Below, piece after piece: positions 1 to 10,639 of a stretch of 64,000 nt of DNA (positions within the stretch are counted from its first letter, which is position 1; each line of letters starts with the position of its first letter). The translations under genes and the position numbers were made by a program. Source of the stretch: Pollenia angustigena (lineage: Eukaryota > Arthropoda > Insecta > Diptera > Polleniidae); the NCBI GenBank assembly GCA_930367215.1, contig OV884059.1, positions 238,761,803 through 238,825,802 of the forward strand. Direction: 5' to 3'. The notes under the pieces are model-generated. The model ran no database searches and was not told the DNA's origin. It saw nothing but the letters and a program-made list of their open reading frames with translations.

Positions 1-1190
1 TAAAAAAGTACAGCAATAAGAAAAATGATAAAATAGCGTGACGAGGTTTGTAGTAAAAAAAACAACAAAAACAATAGCAGGTAAAAAAAACGTTTCATTT
101 TTTTTAAACAACAGAAAAAATACATTATAAGAAACAAAATAAATTTTTGGTTGGTTTCAAAGTTGGTAAAAAAAAAAACAAAATCCCGTATTCAAATTTT
201 TCAAATAGTTTGTTTAAATACATCAAATACAAAAATAGAATGATGGCGGAAAACATATCGAGTCGGTTACATTACTTCTTCATTAGCAAAGGAAAGGATA
301 AAGCAACAGTGAGTGATGAAGAAAAACACTGTGAGTATAAATATGACTTCGTTCAAAAATTATTTCAACAAAAAAATGTGTCTCAAAGCCAGCCGGCCGC
401 TCTGCTCTGCTTCATCTTCGTCAACAGTGCTTGCTTGTGTGCGCGTCATTGCTTGTGCCAAAACTTTTTTGTTTGATTCAGCAAAATTATTTGTTTGAAA
501 TTTATATGAATTTCAGTAAACTTTTTGTTTGATTCTGTAAAATTATTTGTTTGAAAAAATCGGCGTTTTTTTTTCAATAAACTAAATGCAAATAAATTGT
601 TTGAATATGCGAATTTGTTTGTAGGACCGATTTTAGACAAAAAATTGTTTGATTCTACAAATTTTTTGTTTGAATTGGAAAAATAATTTTTTCTGTGCAT
701 ATCTCAAAAAATCAAAAATTGTAAGTTATTTAAGCAAAGTGTTCCTTCATGCCTTCTCGTATTTTGTCTCAAACTGAACCGAAGTTATAGCAAAATATAT
801 CTTTAAATCGGTACATTTTGAAAACTTTAATCGCATTTTGCCAAGTTCATTTGTTTTTGTAGATATGACTATGTTGCAATAAAGGAGCTATATGTTTAGG
901 TATCTGCTATTTTTAAGACTTGTCCATGGACAATTAAACTTTACTACCTGCATCTTATTTTGAATTAATGTTCTTTATTAACTTTTCACTTCACTAAATT
1001 TATTAATTAACAACTGTTGCACTGCCTATTCTGCTTTAAGTAGATTTATTGCATCAGGAGACATTGATTTACGTATGTACTCACTTCTTGTAATTGATCT
1101 AATCGACAACCCATCCACAGATGCTTATTTTAAGAGAATATAAAACTAAATTTCAAAGTATAAATAGCTGTTTTCTTAAACTATGAGGAA
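1..1190. other. No gene seen; AT-rich DNA with a TTGTTTGA-rich patch
   Basis: No coding segment is recognisable. The only structure I see is at about 465-675, where the octamer TTGTTTGA recurs seven times, often in the larger form TTTGTTTGATTC(T/A). Open frames here are short and of the low-complexity composition expected in AT-rich DNA. Confidence 0.6.
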
Positions 1191-1194
1191 TTTT

Positions 1195-1288
1195 TTATTT
1201 CCCGGGATCTCGCATGAAAAATCCCGGGAAAGCGGGAAATATAATTATTGAAATTCCCGGGACGGGAAATCCCGGGAAAAAAACCCTA
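1195..1288. repeat. TCCCGGGA-rich short repeat cluster
   Basis: Four copies of the palindrome CCCGGGA/TCCCGGG and one half copy (GCGGGAAA) lie within 90 bp, a GC-rich patch in an otherwise AT-rich region. It ends exactly where LINE coding homology starts, so it may be the end of another element or a target-site-derived repeat. No known family is assigned. Confidence 0.55.
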
Positions 1289-1872
1289 GGTGCTATACAA
1301 GGGTCAAACGTCTGAAACATTCACTATTGATGCGGGAGTTCGGCAGGGTTGTGTTTTGTCACCACTTCTTTTCCTGCTTGTCCTAGATGATGTCATCTCA
1401 ATAACAAACATTGAAGCACCAGATGGCATTCAGTGGACGCCATTTTTAAAACTTAGCGATCTTGACTACGCTGATGATTTATGTCTCTTAGCACATAGGT
1501 TCGAACATATAGAGAACAAACTGAAGGCTCTCCATAACAACGCAAAGTTGGTTTGAGAATAAACTGGCGGAAAACCAAACTAATGAGAATTAACACCACC
1601 AATACTACCTATCCAACTCTCGATAATAATACCATAGAGGATGTACAATCTTTCTGTTACCTTGGCTGCACAATCACAACAAACTGCGGTGCAAACCAAG
1701 TCGTTTCTGCGCAAATCAACAAGGCCCGTCATGCCATGCATTGTTTAAAAAAAGTATGGGTATCATCCGACATATCAACACAACTGAAGACCAAGATATT
1801 TAACACATGTGTGAAACCTATACTTCTATACGAATGTGAAACATGGGGCCTTTCCAAAAGCGGCATACGACG
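1288..1872 (+). pseudogene. RTE-like LINE reverse transcriptase, first part
   Basis: Remnant of a non-LTR retrotransposon reverse transcriptase. The conserved palm motif VRQGCVLSPLLF and the catalytic box DYADDLCLLAH are visible, followed by the thumb-type stretch FCYLGCTIT and ending in the CETW motif. A one-base frameshift near 1548-1556 separates the YADD part from the following KTKLMRIN part. The 5' endonuclease part is absent. The frame is interrupted at 1872 by a 4.2 kb insertion and resumes at 6091. Clade assignment (RTE-like) rests on the CETW / RRLQVFTNRCLRRI order and is inference. Confidence 0.85.
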
Positions 1873-2144
1873 CACAGTGCTTTGGCCCATAGACATAAAT
1901 CAAAAAAAAAAACAAGTCTTATATTGTGCTTAAAAATGTACAGATCGATAGATAACAAAATAATTAAAATGAATTTTGAAGAATTTTTAAGATTTAACTC
2001 TTTTTGGCGGCGCTAGAGGGCGCCAAAGTTTGAGAATTTATAGTAAAAATGGCCAAACAACTACTTGAGTTTTACATGCTTTAGGAAAACTGTTGTAAAA
2101 CTGTTGTTTTTTAAAGCACGAGATTGAAATTTTTTTCTGTAGTA

Positions 2145-2625
2145 GTTTACTATATTTAGAACTAACTGTAAAAAATTTTTATTGATTTATTTTCTCATAA
2201 GTGTTTTTTTATTGGTTTGAAAAATGCTTATTATTTACTTAAGCTCTAAAAATTTTCTAACTTTGATGGAATATTAAAAAAAAAAGAAAAATATGGTCTA
2301 TGGGTTTTTTTCTGATTTCGAATATTTAGACTGTTTTCTAATAACTACAAAAAAAAAAATTGAAAAAATTTTACCACAACTTGAAAAAAAAAAACTTTTT
2401 TTAAATGGCTATTTTCATGATTTTTGATCAAATTTTGATAGTTTTCAGGAGTTTAAAAGACAATTAACTACAAATACTGTGAAATATTAATTCAAACTTA
2501 TACCATTCAATAAAAAACAACAAAAATCAAAATATGTATAAAAAATTTTTTGTGTTTGTCTGCATTTTACGGCATAAGAGGGCGCTGAAATCACAAATGC
2601 CCTTGGTTTTTTATTGTTTCAAGAA
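2145..2625 (+). repeat. Direct repeat, left copy (partner 4435-4960)
   Basis: This segment is repeated at 4435-4960 in the same orientation, with a nearly identical core (GAATATTAAAAAAAAAAGAA and following ~110 bp). Both end in a region with GGCGCTGAAATCACA / GGCGCTAAATTCACA. The copies bracket the 582 bp tandem array, so the array appears to sit in or beside a duplicated part of the Transib-type element. Confidence 0.75.
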
Positions 2626-4401
2626 AATAATTAGTATTGTGGTTATTTTGTTGAACTATTTATGGTTTTTAATCCAAATTTTTCAATATTTTTTAATTAG
2701 GCTTAAGTTCATCAAATTTAATTTTCATTAAATTATTTTTATGAAGAAAGGAATTTTACAACATGAAAATTAATTAAAATTGTTATTGATAATCTTTCAT
2801 TCTTGACGTGACTAGGGGTTGAACCGGCAGGTTACTATGACATGTTTCGATCGGAACCACTCGATCTCCTCAGATAGTTTTGCCGTCTTACACTCGCAGC
2901 TATCGAAGGCTGCTGACGTCAGTAGTCAAATATCAATCCTTAAACCAAATTTGTATTTTTAACACTTTCTTTTGGTAGATCGAAATTTGCTTTTTTTACT
3001 GAATGATTATCCATTTTAATTGACTTTACATGTTTTTTTCCTTACTTCTGTTTTTTCGTACTTTGTCAAGAATTTTTCTTGAAGTCCAAGTACATTTTTT
3101 TTTGTTTGTTTTATTTTTTTTCATTCTATCTTTCTCCTTTCTGTTGACCTTTTTCAGCACAACTTGAAGGACAAATGTAAACATAGAGCTCGTGCCTTAG
3201 CTTTAACAATAATTAGTATTGTGGTTATTTTGTTGAACTATTTATGGTTTTTAATCCAAATTTTTCAATATTTTTTAATTAGGCTTAAGTTCATCAAATT
3301 TAATTTTCATTAAATTATTTTTATGAAGAAAGGAATTTTACAACATGAAAATTAATTAAAATTGTTATTGATAATCTTTCATTCTTGACGTGACTAGGGG
3401 TTGAACCGGCAGGTTACTATGACATGTTTCGATCGGAACCACTCGATCTCCTCAGATAGTTTTGCCGTCTTACACTCGCAGCTATCGAAGGCTGCTGACG
3501 TCAGTAGTCAAATATCAATCCTTAAACCAAATTTGTATTTTTAACACTTTCTTTTGGTAGATCGAAATTTGCTTTTTTTACTGAATGATTATCCATTTTA
3601 ATTGACTTTACATGTTTTTTTCCTTACTTCTGTTTTTTCGTACTTTGTCAAGAATTTTTCTTGAAGTCCAAGTACATTTTTTTTTGTTTGTTTTATTTTT
3701 TTTCATTCTATCTTTCTCCTTTCTGTTGACCTTTTTCAGCACAACTTGAAGGACAAATGTAAACATAGAGCTCGTGCCTTAGCTTTAACAATAATTAGTA
3801 TTGTGGTTATTTTGTTGAACTATTTATGGTTTTTAATCCAAATTTTTCAATATTTTTTAATTAGGCTTAAGTTCATCAAATTTAATTTTCATTAAATTAT
3901 TTTTATGAAGAAAGGAATTTTACAACATGAAAATTAATTAAAATTGTTATTGATAATCTTTCATTCTTGACGTGACTAGGGGTTGAACCGGCAGGTTACT
4001 ATGACATGTTTCGATCGGAACCACTCGATCTCCTCAGATAGTTTTGCCGTCTTACACTCGCAGCTATCGAAGGCTGCTGACGTCAGTAGTCAAATATCAA
4101 TCCTTAAACCAAATTTGTATTTTTAACACTTTCTTTTGGTAGATCGAAATTTGCTTTTTTTACTGAATGATTATCCATTTTAATTGACTTTACATGTTTT
4201 TTTCCTTACTTCTGTTTTTTCGTACTTTGTCAAGAATTTTTCTTGAAGTCCAAGTACATTTTTTTTTGTTTGTTTTATTTTTTTTCATTCTATCTTTCTC
4301 CTTTCTGTTGACCTTTTTCAGCACAACTTGAAGGACAAATGTAAACATAGAGCTCGTGCCTTAGCTTTAACAATAATTAGTATTGTGGTTATTTTGTTGA
4401 A
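2626..4401 (+). repeat. Tandem array, three near-identical 582 bp units
   Basis: The word TTAGTATTGTGG begins at 2631, 3213, 3795 and 4377, giving an exact period of 582 bp over three units plus a 25 bp stub. I see no differences among units in the stretches compared, so the expansion is recent. Each unit contains a tRNA-like segment on the minus strand (box-B-like GGTTCAACC and a D-arm-like GATCGAGTGG). A diverged relative with a 566 bp period lies at 51.68-52.46 kb. The unit encodes no recognisable protein. Confidence 0.9.
2800..2890 (-). repeat. tRNA-derived (SINE-like) segment inside tandem unit
   Basis: Read on the minus strand this has a D-arm-like GATCGAGTGGTTCCGATC and a box-B-like CCGGTTCAACCCC about 35 bp downstream, the spacing of a tRNA promoter. 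The second locus (51.80-51.88 kb) keeps the better match GGGGTTCGAGCCCC, so here the T-arm is decayed. It recurs in each 582 bp unit. It is not a functional tRNA: the acceptor arms do not pair and no anticodon arm is evident. Confidence 0.5.
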
Positions 4402-4434
4402 TAATTGTTAAAAATTAATTTTTTGGATTACGAG

Positions 4435-4960
4435 ATTCAAATTTTTTTCTGTAGCAGCTAACTATATTCTAAACCATCTATAAAAAAATTTTACTGGAAT
4501 TATGCTCCTATACATATTTTTTAATGGTTTGAAAAATGCTTATTATTTAGTTAAGCTCTAAAAATTTCTTAACTTTGATGGAATATTAAAAAAAAAAGAA
4601 AAATATGGTCTATGGGTTTTTTTCTGATTTCGAATATTTAGACTGTTTTCTAATAACTACAAAAAAAAAAATTGAAAAAATTTTACCACAACTTAAAAAA
4701 AAATTTATTTAAAAAAAATGCTATTTTCGTGATTTTTGCTCAAACTTTCATAGATTGAATTAGTTAAAAAAAAATAAACTAGGAACATAATAAGAAAAAT
4801 ATCCAAATAGATATACTATTGAATTAGAAAAATTGACAAGATAAATTAAAAAAAATTAGTATAACAGTTGTGTCTGTTTCTTTTTGTCGACACAAGATGG
4901 CGCTAAATTCACAGATGACGTTGGATTTTCATCGTATAAAGAATATTTTCAAAATGTGAC
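4435..4960 (+). repeat. Direct repeat, right copy (partner 2145-2625)
   Basis: Second copy of the segment described at 2145. The region from 4540 to 4700 is nearly identical to 2225-2385, whereas the flanks have diverged, so the two copies are older than the tandem array between them. Confidence 0.75.
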
Positions 4961-6050
4961 TTAGTGCCGTTATTTTTTATTTAAATTGAAGATGGTTACG
5001 TGACAGAAGTTTTTTTTGGTAACAGCCTTTGTTTGTAGTAAGAGCAATTCTATTGTGGAGTGTTCGAAAATATTGCATACAGGGTTTTAAATTTAAAAGA
5101 AAATAAAAATTTTCTATTAAAATGTGAAATCAATTTATATATTTAATAAATACTTACTTTTACAAACGAGTAAAAGTGAGGGCGCGTGGTTCAAAAAATG
5201 AACGTGCACATCTCTAATCAATTTTATTGCAATCAAAATCAGCTTATCAAATTTTATTGGAATCTTTCTATTTTTAAACATAGCTCCCATACAAATCATT
5301 CTCCCGAAAATAGCTTTTAATGCCAGCTTCCTTAAAAATATATGTAGTAACATACCAATATAAACCATAGGTTACATATAAACCCTCATCCAAAAAACCC
5401 ATATATGAAGATGAAGATATCTAAATAATATTCGGCAGAAAGAACTTTGAAACGAATCTTAACCTCATAACATAATTTTGTTCTGGTGGGTCCATGATTG
5501 CCCATGGGTCCCAAATAGATTACAATCTAGGAACTTTGTTTTTAAATACTATGCTATATGATATCACATGGTCGGGCTTGACCGATTATACTTTCTTACT
5601 TGTTATTTTTGCACGAGCATTTTTAGCGTTTTTCACTCATTTTTTATTAAATGATGTTTTTGTATTTTTCACATTTATAATCCGATTCTACCAAAATTTG
5701 GCACACATATATATCTAACAAATATGAATTTTCATACCAAATTTTATTACGATCGGATAATTTTTGGAAGTGTTATAACATTTTTAAGAAAAAGGATATA
5801 TGGCAGGACCTTGAATCCTTGTTCAGATTTAAGTGAAAATTTGCACATACGTTGCTAGTTGTGTGTGTATTAGTATGACCATTTTTTGTAGTTTTGTGGG
5901 CATTATTGAAGCTAAAATTACATTTTTCCATTTCAGGACACATGGGAGGTAGGCGTGTCCTTGGACCGATTTGTCCAAAAATTCACATTTTTCTTAACTA
6001 AGCTATTCTATGCTTGTGTACCAAATTTCAAAAATTTCTGACAACTCCTT
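4961..6050. other. Interior of Transib-type element, no gene seen
   Basis: AT-rich DNA without recognisable coding homology. Around 5690-5780 and 5830-6040 there are phrases such as ACCAAATTT and ACGATCGGA of a kind that is common in fly dispersed repeats; they give no function. Confidence 0.5.
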
Positions 6051-6090
6051 CTATTTATGTCCCTTCGTTATATGGGGACAAAGCACTGTG

Positions 6091-6428
6091 CGACGACTGC
6101 AAGTTTTCACTAATCGTTGCTTACGAAGGATTATTCGATTTTTTTGGCCCAGTACAATAACTAGCGCTGAGGTGCCTCGAAGCACGAGCCAACAGCCAAT
6201 CCAGTGCGACATCCTGAAAGATCCGATAACGAGGTAGCAAATGCATCGCTGCAGTACAACCCCCAAGGTTCTCGGCGTCGTGGACGTCCAAAAAACACTT
6301 GGAGAATCGCAACCATTCGTGAGCTAACAATTGCAGGGTTTTCATGGAACGAGGCATTAAGAACAGCCCACAACAGAGTCCGTTGGAAGTCATTAATTGA
6401 GACCGTTTGCTCCCTAGCTGGAGAATAG
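6091..6428 (+). pseudogene. RTE-like LINE, C-terminal part
   Basis: Continuation of the LINE interrupted at 1872. The translation shows RRLQVFTNRCLRRIIRF, then QQPIQCDI, a frameshift near 6205-6245, and then NPQGSRRRGRPKNTW and NRVRWKSLIETVC before the stop. This is the usual C-terminal order of these LINE proteins, although the RRWRWIGHTLR block expected between the two parts is deleted. The protein cannot be functional. Confidence 0.85.
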
Positions 6429-6639
6429 CGGACCATCATCAATAGGCTATTAAACATTTATAAATACTCCTTTTCGACTAGTGCCTTATAAAGCTGCAAT
6501 GATGCGTTTATGAATTTGACTGTTATATTGTTATAGCATCAATCGGTCTTACGGGTCTCGAGTTTAAGGAGCACATACACGTCACAAACGTTTTTATATA
6601 AATAGAATAATACCAAAAAACTAATGTTTTACAGATATT

Positions 6640-7300
6640 TTGAAACTATAAGTATAATTTAAATTAGCAGTCCCAAAACAAAACAAAAATTACAGAAATT
6701 TGAAGTAGTTTTAAGGTTCTTAAACTGTATCTGCAACAACATCATTATCATTATTAGTGTCATCAACAACATCATCAACAATGTCATTAAATTGTAGTCT
6801 GCAAAATACATAAAGAAATGACAAACAAGTTCAATTTGCCTTTTGTTGACACACAAAAGGAAAACTAGACCAAAAATGTAAGAAGCTTTATTTTGTTTGT
6901 AAGAACGCAATTCAAAAGAAATGGAGAAAAAAAATTCATAAATTCCCTTCTTCTATGGCTTTTTTAACGTAAGTATTTGAAGTTTAAAGCAAAAGTAAAA
7001 TATTTCTAAGGGTCGTGCTGCTTTCAAAAATTAATTGAAAGAATTGTTCTATAATAATTTCTGTTTTATTGCAATTATCTCTCGCCCATTAAGCTCACTA
7101 TAGGAACTGCCATTAATTCCTCTACAGCAGACATGACGCAAAAATAGTCACGTTTTCAAAGTTTTGCAAGTGTAAAGAGGGGTAAACTTTTGCTATTTGC
7201 AAACTTAGTTTTTTGAAGGTATAGAGAACAAAATAAAATAAATTTAAACAAGAATAAAGACATTTTTCTTTACTTTTGTTAAAGCGTAAGTAAAATATTA
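6640..7300 (-). repeat. Dispersed repeat K, copy 1
   Basis: The reverse complement of this stretch is homologous to 42.53-43.96 kb (where a MULE-like element is inserted in it). Both copies hold an 83/84-residue frame on the same strand of the repeat: here 6659-6910 minus, there 43688-43942 plus. The shared core is VNKRQIE...LLMMLLMTLIMIMMLLQIQ. The leucine/methionine-rich part derives from ATCATTATCATTATT-like simple sequence, so coding is doubtful; the N-terminal half is more complex. Function unknown. Confidence 0.65.
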
Positions 7301-7369
7301 AAGTTTAAAAGTGTTATTGAGTTATTTATATTGTATCAAATTGCCTTTGTATACCCACACTACAATAGC

Positions 7370-7545
7370 CAAAGTCCGGCTATGCAGAGAAGCATTAGTT
7401 AACGAAGCCGGTATTTGTTATATAACTGAGTATAAAATCCTTGCGGCAGGCCGAACGACGTCTTTGCCGAGACGCTTAAGTAAGAGCAGCCGGTATTTGT
7501 TAGACCATAGGAAGAAATCCTTGCGCCAAAACGTGTTTTCGTTAT
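7370..7545 (+). repeat. GAAGCCGGT tandem repeat, two decayed units
   Basis: Two units, each with a GGC...AGAAGC/AGAGCAGC part, the phrase GAAGCCGGTATTTGTTA or GCAGCCGGTATTTGTTA, and AAATCCTTGCG, spaced about 100 bp apart. The same unit forms the core of the foldback element at 42.80-43.59 kb, where it is present in both orientations. Confidence 0.65.
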
Positions 7546-7554
7546 ATATTTAAT

Positions 7555-7955
7555 TTTTAAAAAAATGTTAACCATATCGAGTCATAACCGCAAAAACAAC
7601 TTAAGTAACACCATTTTCCATTTTCGTTTTTTTTAATAAACGGCTTTATTGGCAACACTTGCATCATCTCCTAAAATGTCATGGTCACATTAAGAACCGT
7701 TACGATTTTATAGCAAAAACAATTTTATCTCAAGCGACAATATTCATACAAAATTTCTATGAAATAAAATAAAAAAAACCTTCTCCTGTAAAATTTTGTT
7801 TTTGTCACTTAAGCTTTTTTTGCGGTTATGACTCGATATTATGTTTAATTTAACCAAATCATTGTCACCGACAACCGTATTATGGTTAAATAAGTTTCTT
7901 TAAAAATAGATATGTTGGTTGCGACCATAATAAAACATGTTTTCTTTTGCGTGTA
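7555..7955. mobile_element. CATAATATG-family element, copy F3, split by a MITE
   Basis: Related to the elements at 10.6-13.8 kb and 49.8-50.4 kb: it has ATTATGTTTAATTTAACC, then CACCGACAACCGTATTATGG, and ends in AAACATG...TTTTCTTTTGCGTG. A 260 bp TA-flanked MITE is inserted at 7577-7836; removing it restores AACCATATTATGTTTAA. Non-coding. Confidence 0.55.
7577..7836. mobile_element. 260 bp MITE with TCGAGTCATAACCGC termini
   Basis: Perfect inverted termini TCGAGTCATAACCGCAAAAA at 7577-7596 and 7817-7836, flanked by TA on both sides. TA duplication and small size suggest a Tc1/mariner-type MITE. No coding content. Confidence 0.8.
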
Positions 7956-9036
7956 TGTAGTTCTTTTTTTTTGTATTTACCTTCTTTAAGGTGTTATGAT
8001 ACTTGCTATTTTTTGTATTGGATTTTTTTAGGATTGACTGAATGAAACAACAAATGCGAGAAAGAACAAGAAATACAATTTGATAAAATGTAAACAAAAC
8101 AAACAATACTGCCCACGTTTTTTCCCCACAAAAAACCGTCTTAAAAGCTAAAAATCGCAAAAAAAGTTAAAAACCGTTTCTTTCGATCAAAAACTAAAAA
8201 AATTGGCAACAGTGCTAACAATTAATCTGGAAATGTCAATTTTAAGTTAAAAATTTTTATATTATTTTTGAAAGTCTTAGATTGTTTATCGATAACACAT
8301 GTATATTTGTTTGACATTTCATGATTTTTTATGGTATAATCATACTCTTTACACTTAGTCAGTTTTCCTATGCAAATATATTTGCACTGTTCTCCAATAT
8401 AGAAAAAATACAAAAAATAGCAAGTGTCATAACAGCTTTAGTAATTATAAACCTTATCACATTTTTAAAAATTACATAATGTCCATTGGCAAAGTGTCTT
8501 AATGCCCACGGACATTATGACATTTTCAAAAGTGTCACAGTGTCCATGGACACTATGACCATATGTTATCATATACAAATTTATTTTTCTGCGAGTAGCC
8601 AAATTTTTAATCCTTATTATTGAAAGAAACTTTTTTTTAGTCAAAAAAAAAAAAAAAAAATACATACAAATGCCAAAAAGCTAATTATTAAAATCAAACT
8701 TACTTTAAGTTTAAAAAAATCCTTTTTTCCATTAAATGACAAACAAGTAATTATAATACAAAAACTTTTGGGTTAAGCAAAGAAATTTTGTTATTTTTTT
8801 AAAAGCTTTTTTATTCTAAAAGAGTCTAAAATTAATAGACATTGTTGTGGTTAAAAACTAAATTGGACTTTCACAAAAGGCAGTTGTTTCTGGCGACAAA
8901 AAGTTTTCGTTCTTCCTTATCCCTTATTAGATTAAATCTATTTTACCAAGATCTAACTTAAATTTTAAGCCACAATAAACTTTTGTCGCATAAAATTATT
9001 TTTATTTTTTTTATCTGATTTGGAGCAAATTATAAA
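7956..9036. other. No gene seen; contains palindrome pair at 8475-8554
   Basis: AT-rich non-coding DNA with a poly(A) run near 8644-8660. Notable are the inverted pair CATAATGTCC (8475-8484) / GGACATTATG (8510-8519) and the perfect 16 bp palindrome AGTGTCCATGGACACT (8539-8554). Confidence 0.55.
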
Positions 9037-9038
9037 TA

Positions 9039-9464
9039 TCCCAATAAAAAATTGAGCTTCGAGCGAAGCAGGTTTGTAAGGGAGAAATGTAAGAGTTTCG
9101 CTTACCATTGCGCTTACGGAAGACATGAATTTTATATGGCGAGTTCCCACTTTGAAGCAATACATTTTTGACACATAAAGCGCATTATTCAGCGCATAAA
9201 AAAATTGTTGGATGTAACGAACAGCTTCACACACTGAATGTTTTTTTACAGTTATTTTTTAGTATTCTCCCTTACAAACCTGCTTCGTAGTAAGGGAATC
9301 CCGTAGCACTTGAAATTTTATTTATTTTTTATAAAAATTGTTGAGAGTTATTTCACTTACTTTACTGCATTTCTGTATGTCTTATTGCGTAGCGCATAAT
9401 TGTGCGCTTATTTTTTTAAATGTACCTTTAGTGCTTCGCAAAATGATAAAATTTTTTATTGGGA
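9039..9464. mobile_element. 426 bp TA-flanked MITE (TCCCAATAAAAAATT ends)
   Basis: Inverted ends TCCCAATAAAAAATT flanked by TA (9037-9038 and 9465-9466). A second, internal perfect inverted repeat of 22 bp lies at 9067-9088 and 9266-9287 (key words GAAGCAGG and CCTGCTTC), and GCGCTTA/TAAGCGC-type words recur. Non-coding. Confidence 0.75.
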
Positions 9465-9468
9465 TATA

Positions 9469-9704
9469 TCGCACTGGTTCCCCTAAAGGGGGTTAAAGCT
9501 AAATTTATAAATTTTCAGTAGAGATAAAAAATGTTTTTTTTTTATATGTTGTACAAATGTACACTTATACTACAAAGGGGGATACAATCGTATTTTTTTC
9601 TAAGATTTTCACAGTGGGTGAGTATGACCATTGTTAATCGTTTTCTTCCAAAAAATCAAAATGCGTAAATTTTGAGCTGACTCCCTTAAGAGGAACCAGT
9701 GCGA
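9469..9704. mobile_element. 236 bp TA-flanked MITE (TCGCACTGGTTCC ends)
   Basis: Inverted ends TCGCACTGGTTCC(C/T)CT, flanked by TA (9467-9468, 9705-9706). It sits two bases beyond the preceding MITE, so the junction reads as a short TA run shared by both insertions. Non-coding. Confidence 0.8.
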
Positions 9705-10213
9705 TATGCAGTACAAATTGAACAAAAATTGAAATCCAACGATGGCAAAAAGTGTAAAAAAAAATGGTCAATATTCTAACGACCTTTTAATTTTCAATGC
9801 GAGCTATTGATTATAATTTTAATTAAGTTAGGTTTTCTTTTGTTGCATTAATGAAAGGAAATTTTGTAACAAATCTACTTTTTTCTAATCAACTAATCAA
9901 AAAGTTTCAATGCCCTTGAAATGTTTCTGAAGGTTTTTTTAATATTTAGTTTTTATGTATTTTAATGAATTACAGACCATCAAACAGATAAAATTGACTT
10001 CCTAATTTTGCCATTCCATAGCAACGCATGATATTTTTCATTGGAGACACTATAAAGTGGTTTCAAATGGGTACTTGACAACTTCGAATTTAATTTGTGA
10101 ACGCACTATTTCACTGATCATCTAACTGTTACTTTCCTTTTTTTCAACTCAAGGTTTTCAACTCAAGGTTTTTATCATGGTTAACAAGGTATGCTCTTTG
10201 GGCTCTAGAGAAG

Positions 10214-10585
10214 ATGAGCCAAGATGATGAATTTCATCGCAAAATCGTCATCAGCTACGAATCTCATTTTTGGCTCAATGGGTTCGTCAATAAAAACAAA
10301 ATATATGTGCTTCTTGAATCCTCCACTTCATCCACAAAAAAATAACTTTTTGGTGCGGTTTGCATGCCGGCCGCGTCATTGGCCCATATTTTTTCGTCGA
10401 CATCAATATCGCGATTGTTATCGCGCCATGTTTACCGATTATTTTTGGCCCGAACTAGAAAACATCGACCTGGACGACATGTGGCTTCAACAGGACGGTG
10501 CCATAAGCCACACTGCACACGTTAAAAAATGTTGTCAAGTCCTTATTGGAAAAATCTTTACATACATTTTGTATCGTTGAAGTAT
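10214..10585 (+). pseudogene. Mariner-like DDE transposase fragment
   Basis: Translation begins MSQDDEFHRKIVIS and continues ESHFWLNGFVNK, which is the first catalytic block of insect mariner-like transposases; the usual SDE(A/S)HF reads SYESHF, so the first catalytic Asp is lost. After a frameshift near 10300 the frame gives PLHPQKNNF, then RYRAMF, FWPELENIDLDDMW and LQQDG, the second catalytic block. The third block is missing because the frame ends at 10580, near the start of the next element. Clearly dead. Confidence 0.8.
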
Positions 10586-10639
10586 TTTCACGCAAAGAAA
10601 AAACATGGTTGTGGTAAACATATTCTAAGAGCAACATAT

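Larger units (their letters stand above)
1873..6090. mobile_element. Transib-type non-autonomous element with RSS-like ends
   Basis: The two ends are inverted: each starts with the heptamer CACAGTG followed by CTTTG(G/T)CCC. The element is flanked by the 5 bp duplication CGACG (1868-1872 and 6091-6095), and removing it restores the LINE frame (...GIRR|LQVF...). CACAGTG termini and a CG-rich 5 bp target duplication are known features of Transib, the RAG1-related transposon family. A nonamer-like ACATAAAT(C/A) lies 13 bp inside the left heptamer and 23 bp inside the right one. No transposase is encoded inside; the interior is a duplicated ~500 bp segment, a tandem array and featureless AT-rich DNA. 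Confidence 0.75.

Noticed and set aside
147..476. 109-codon frame near the window start
   Set aside because: K/N/F-rich sequence from A/T runs, overlaps a simple repeat patch, no recognisable domain.
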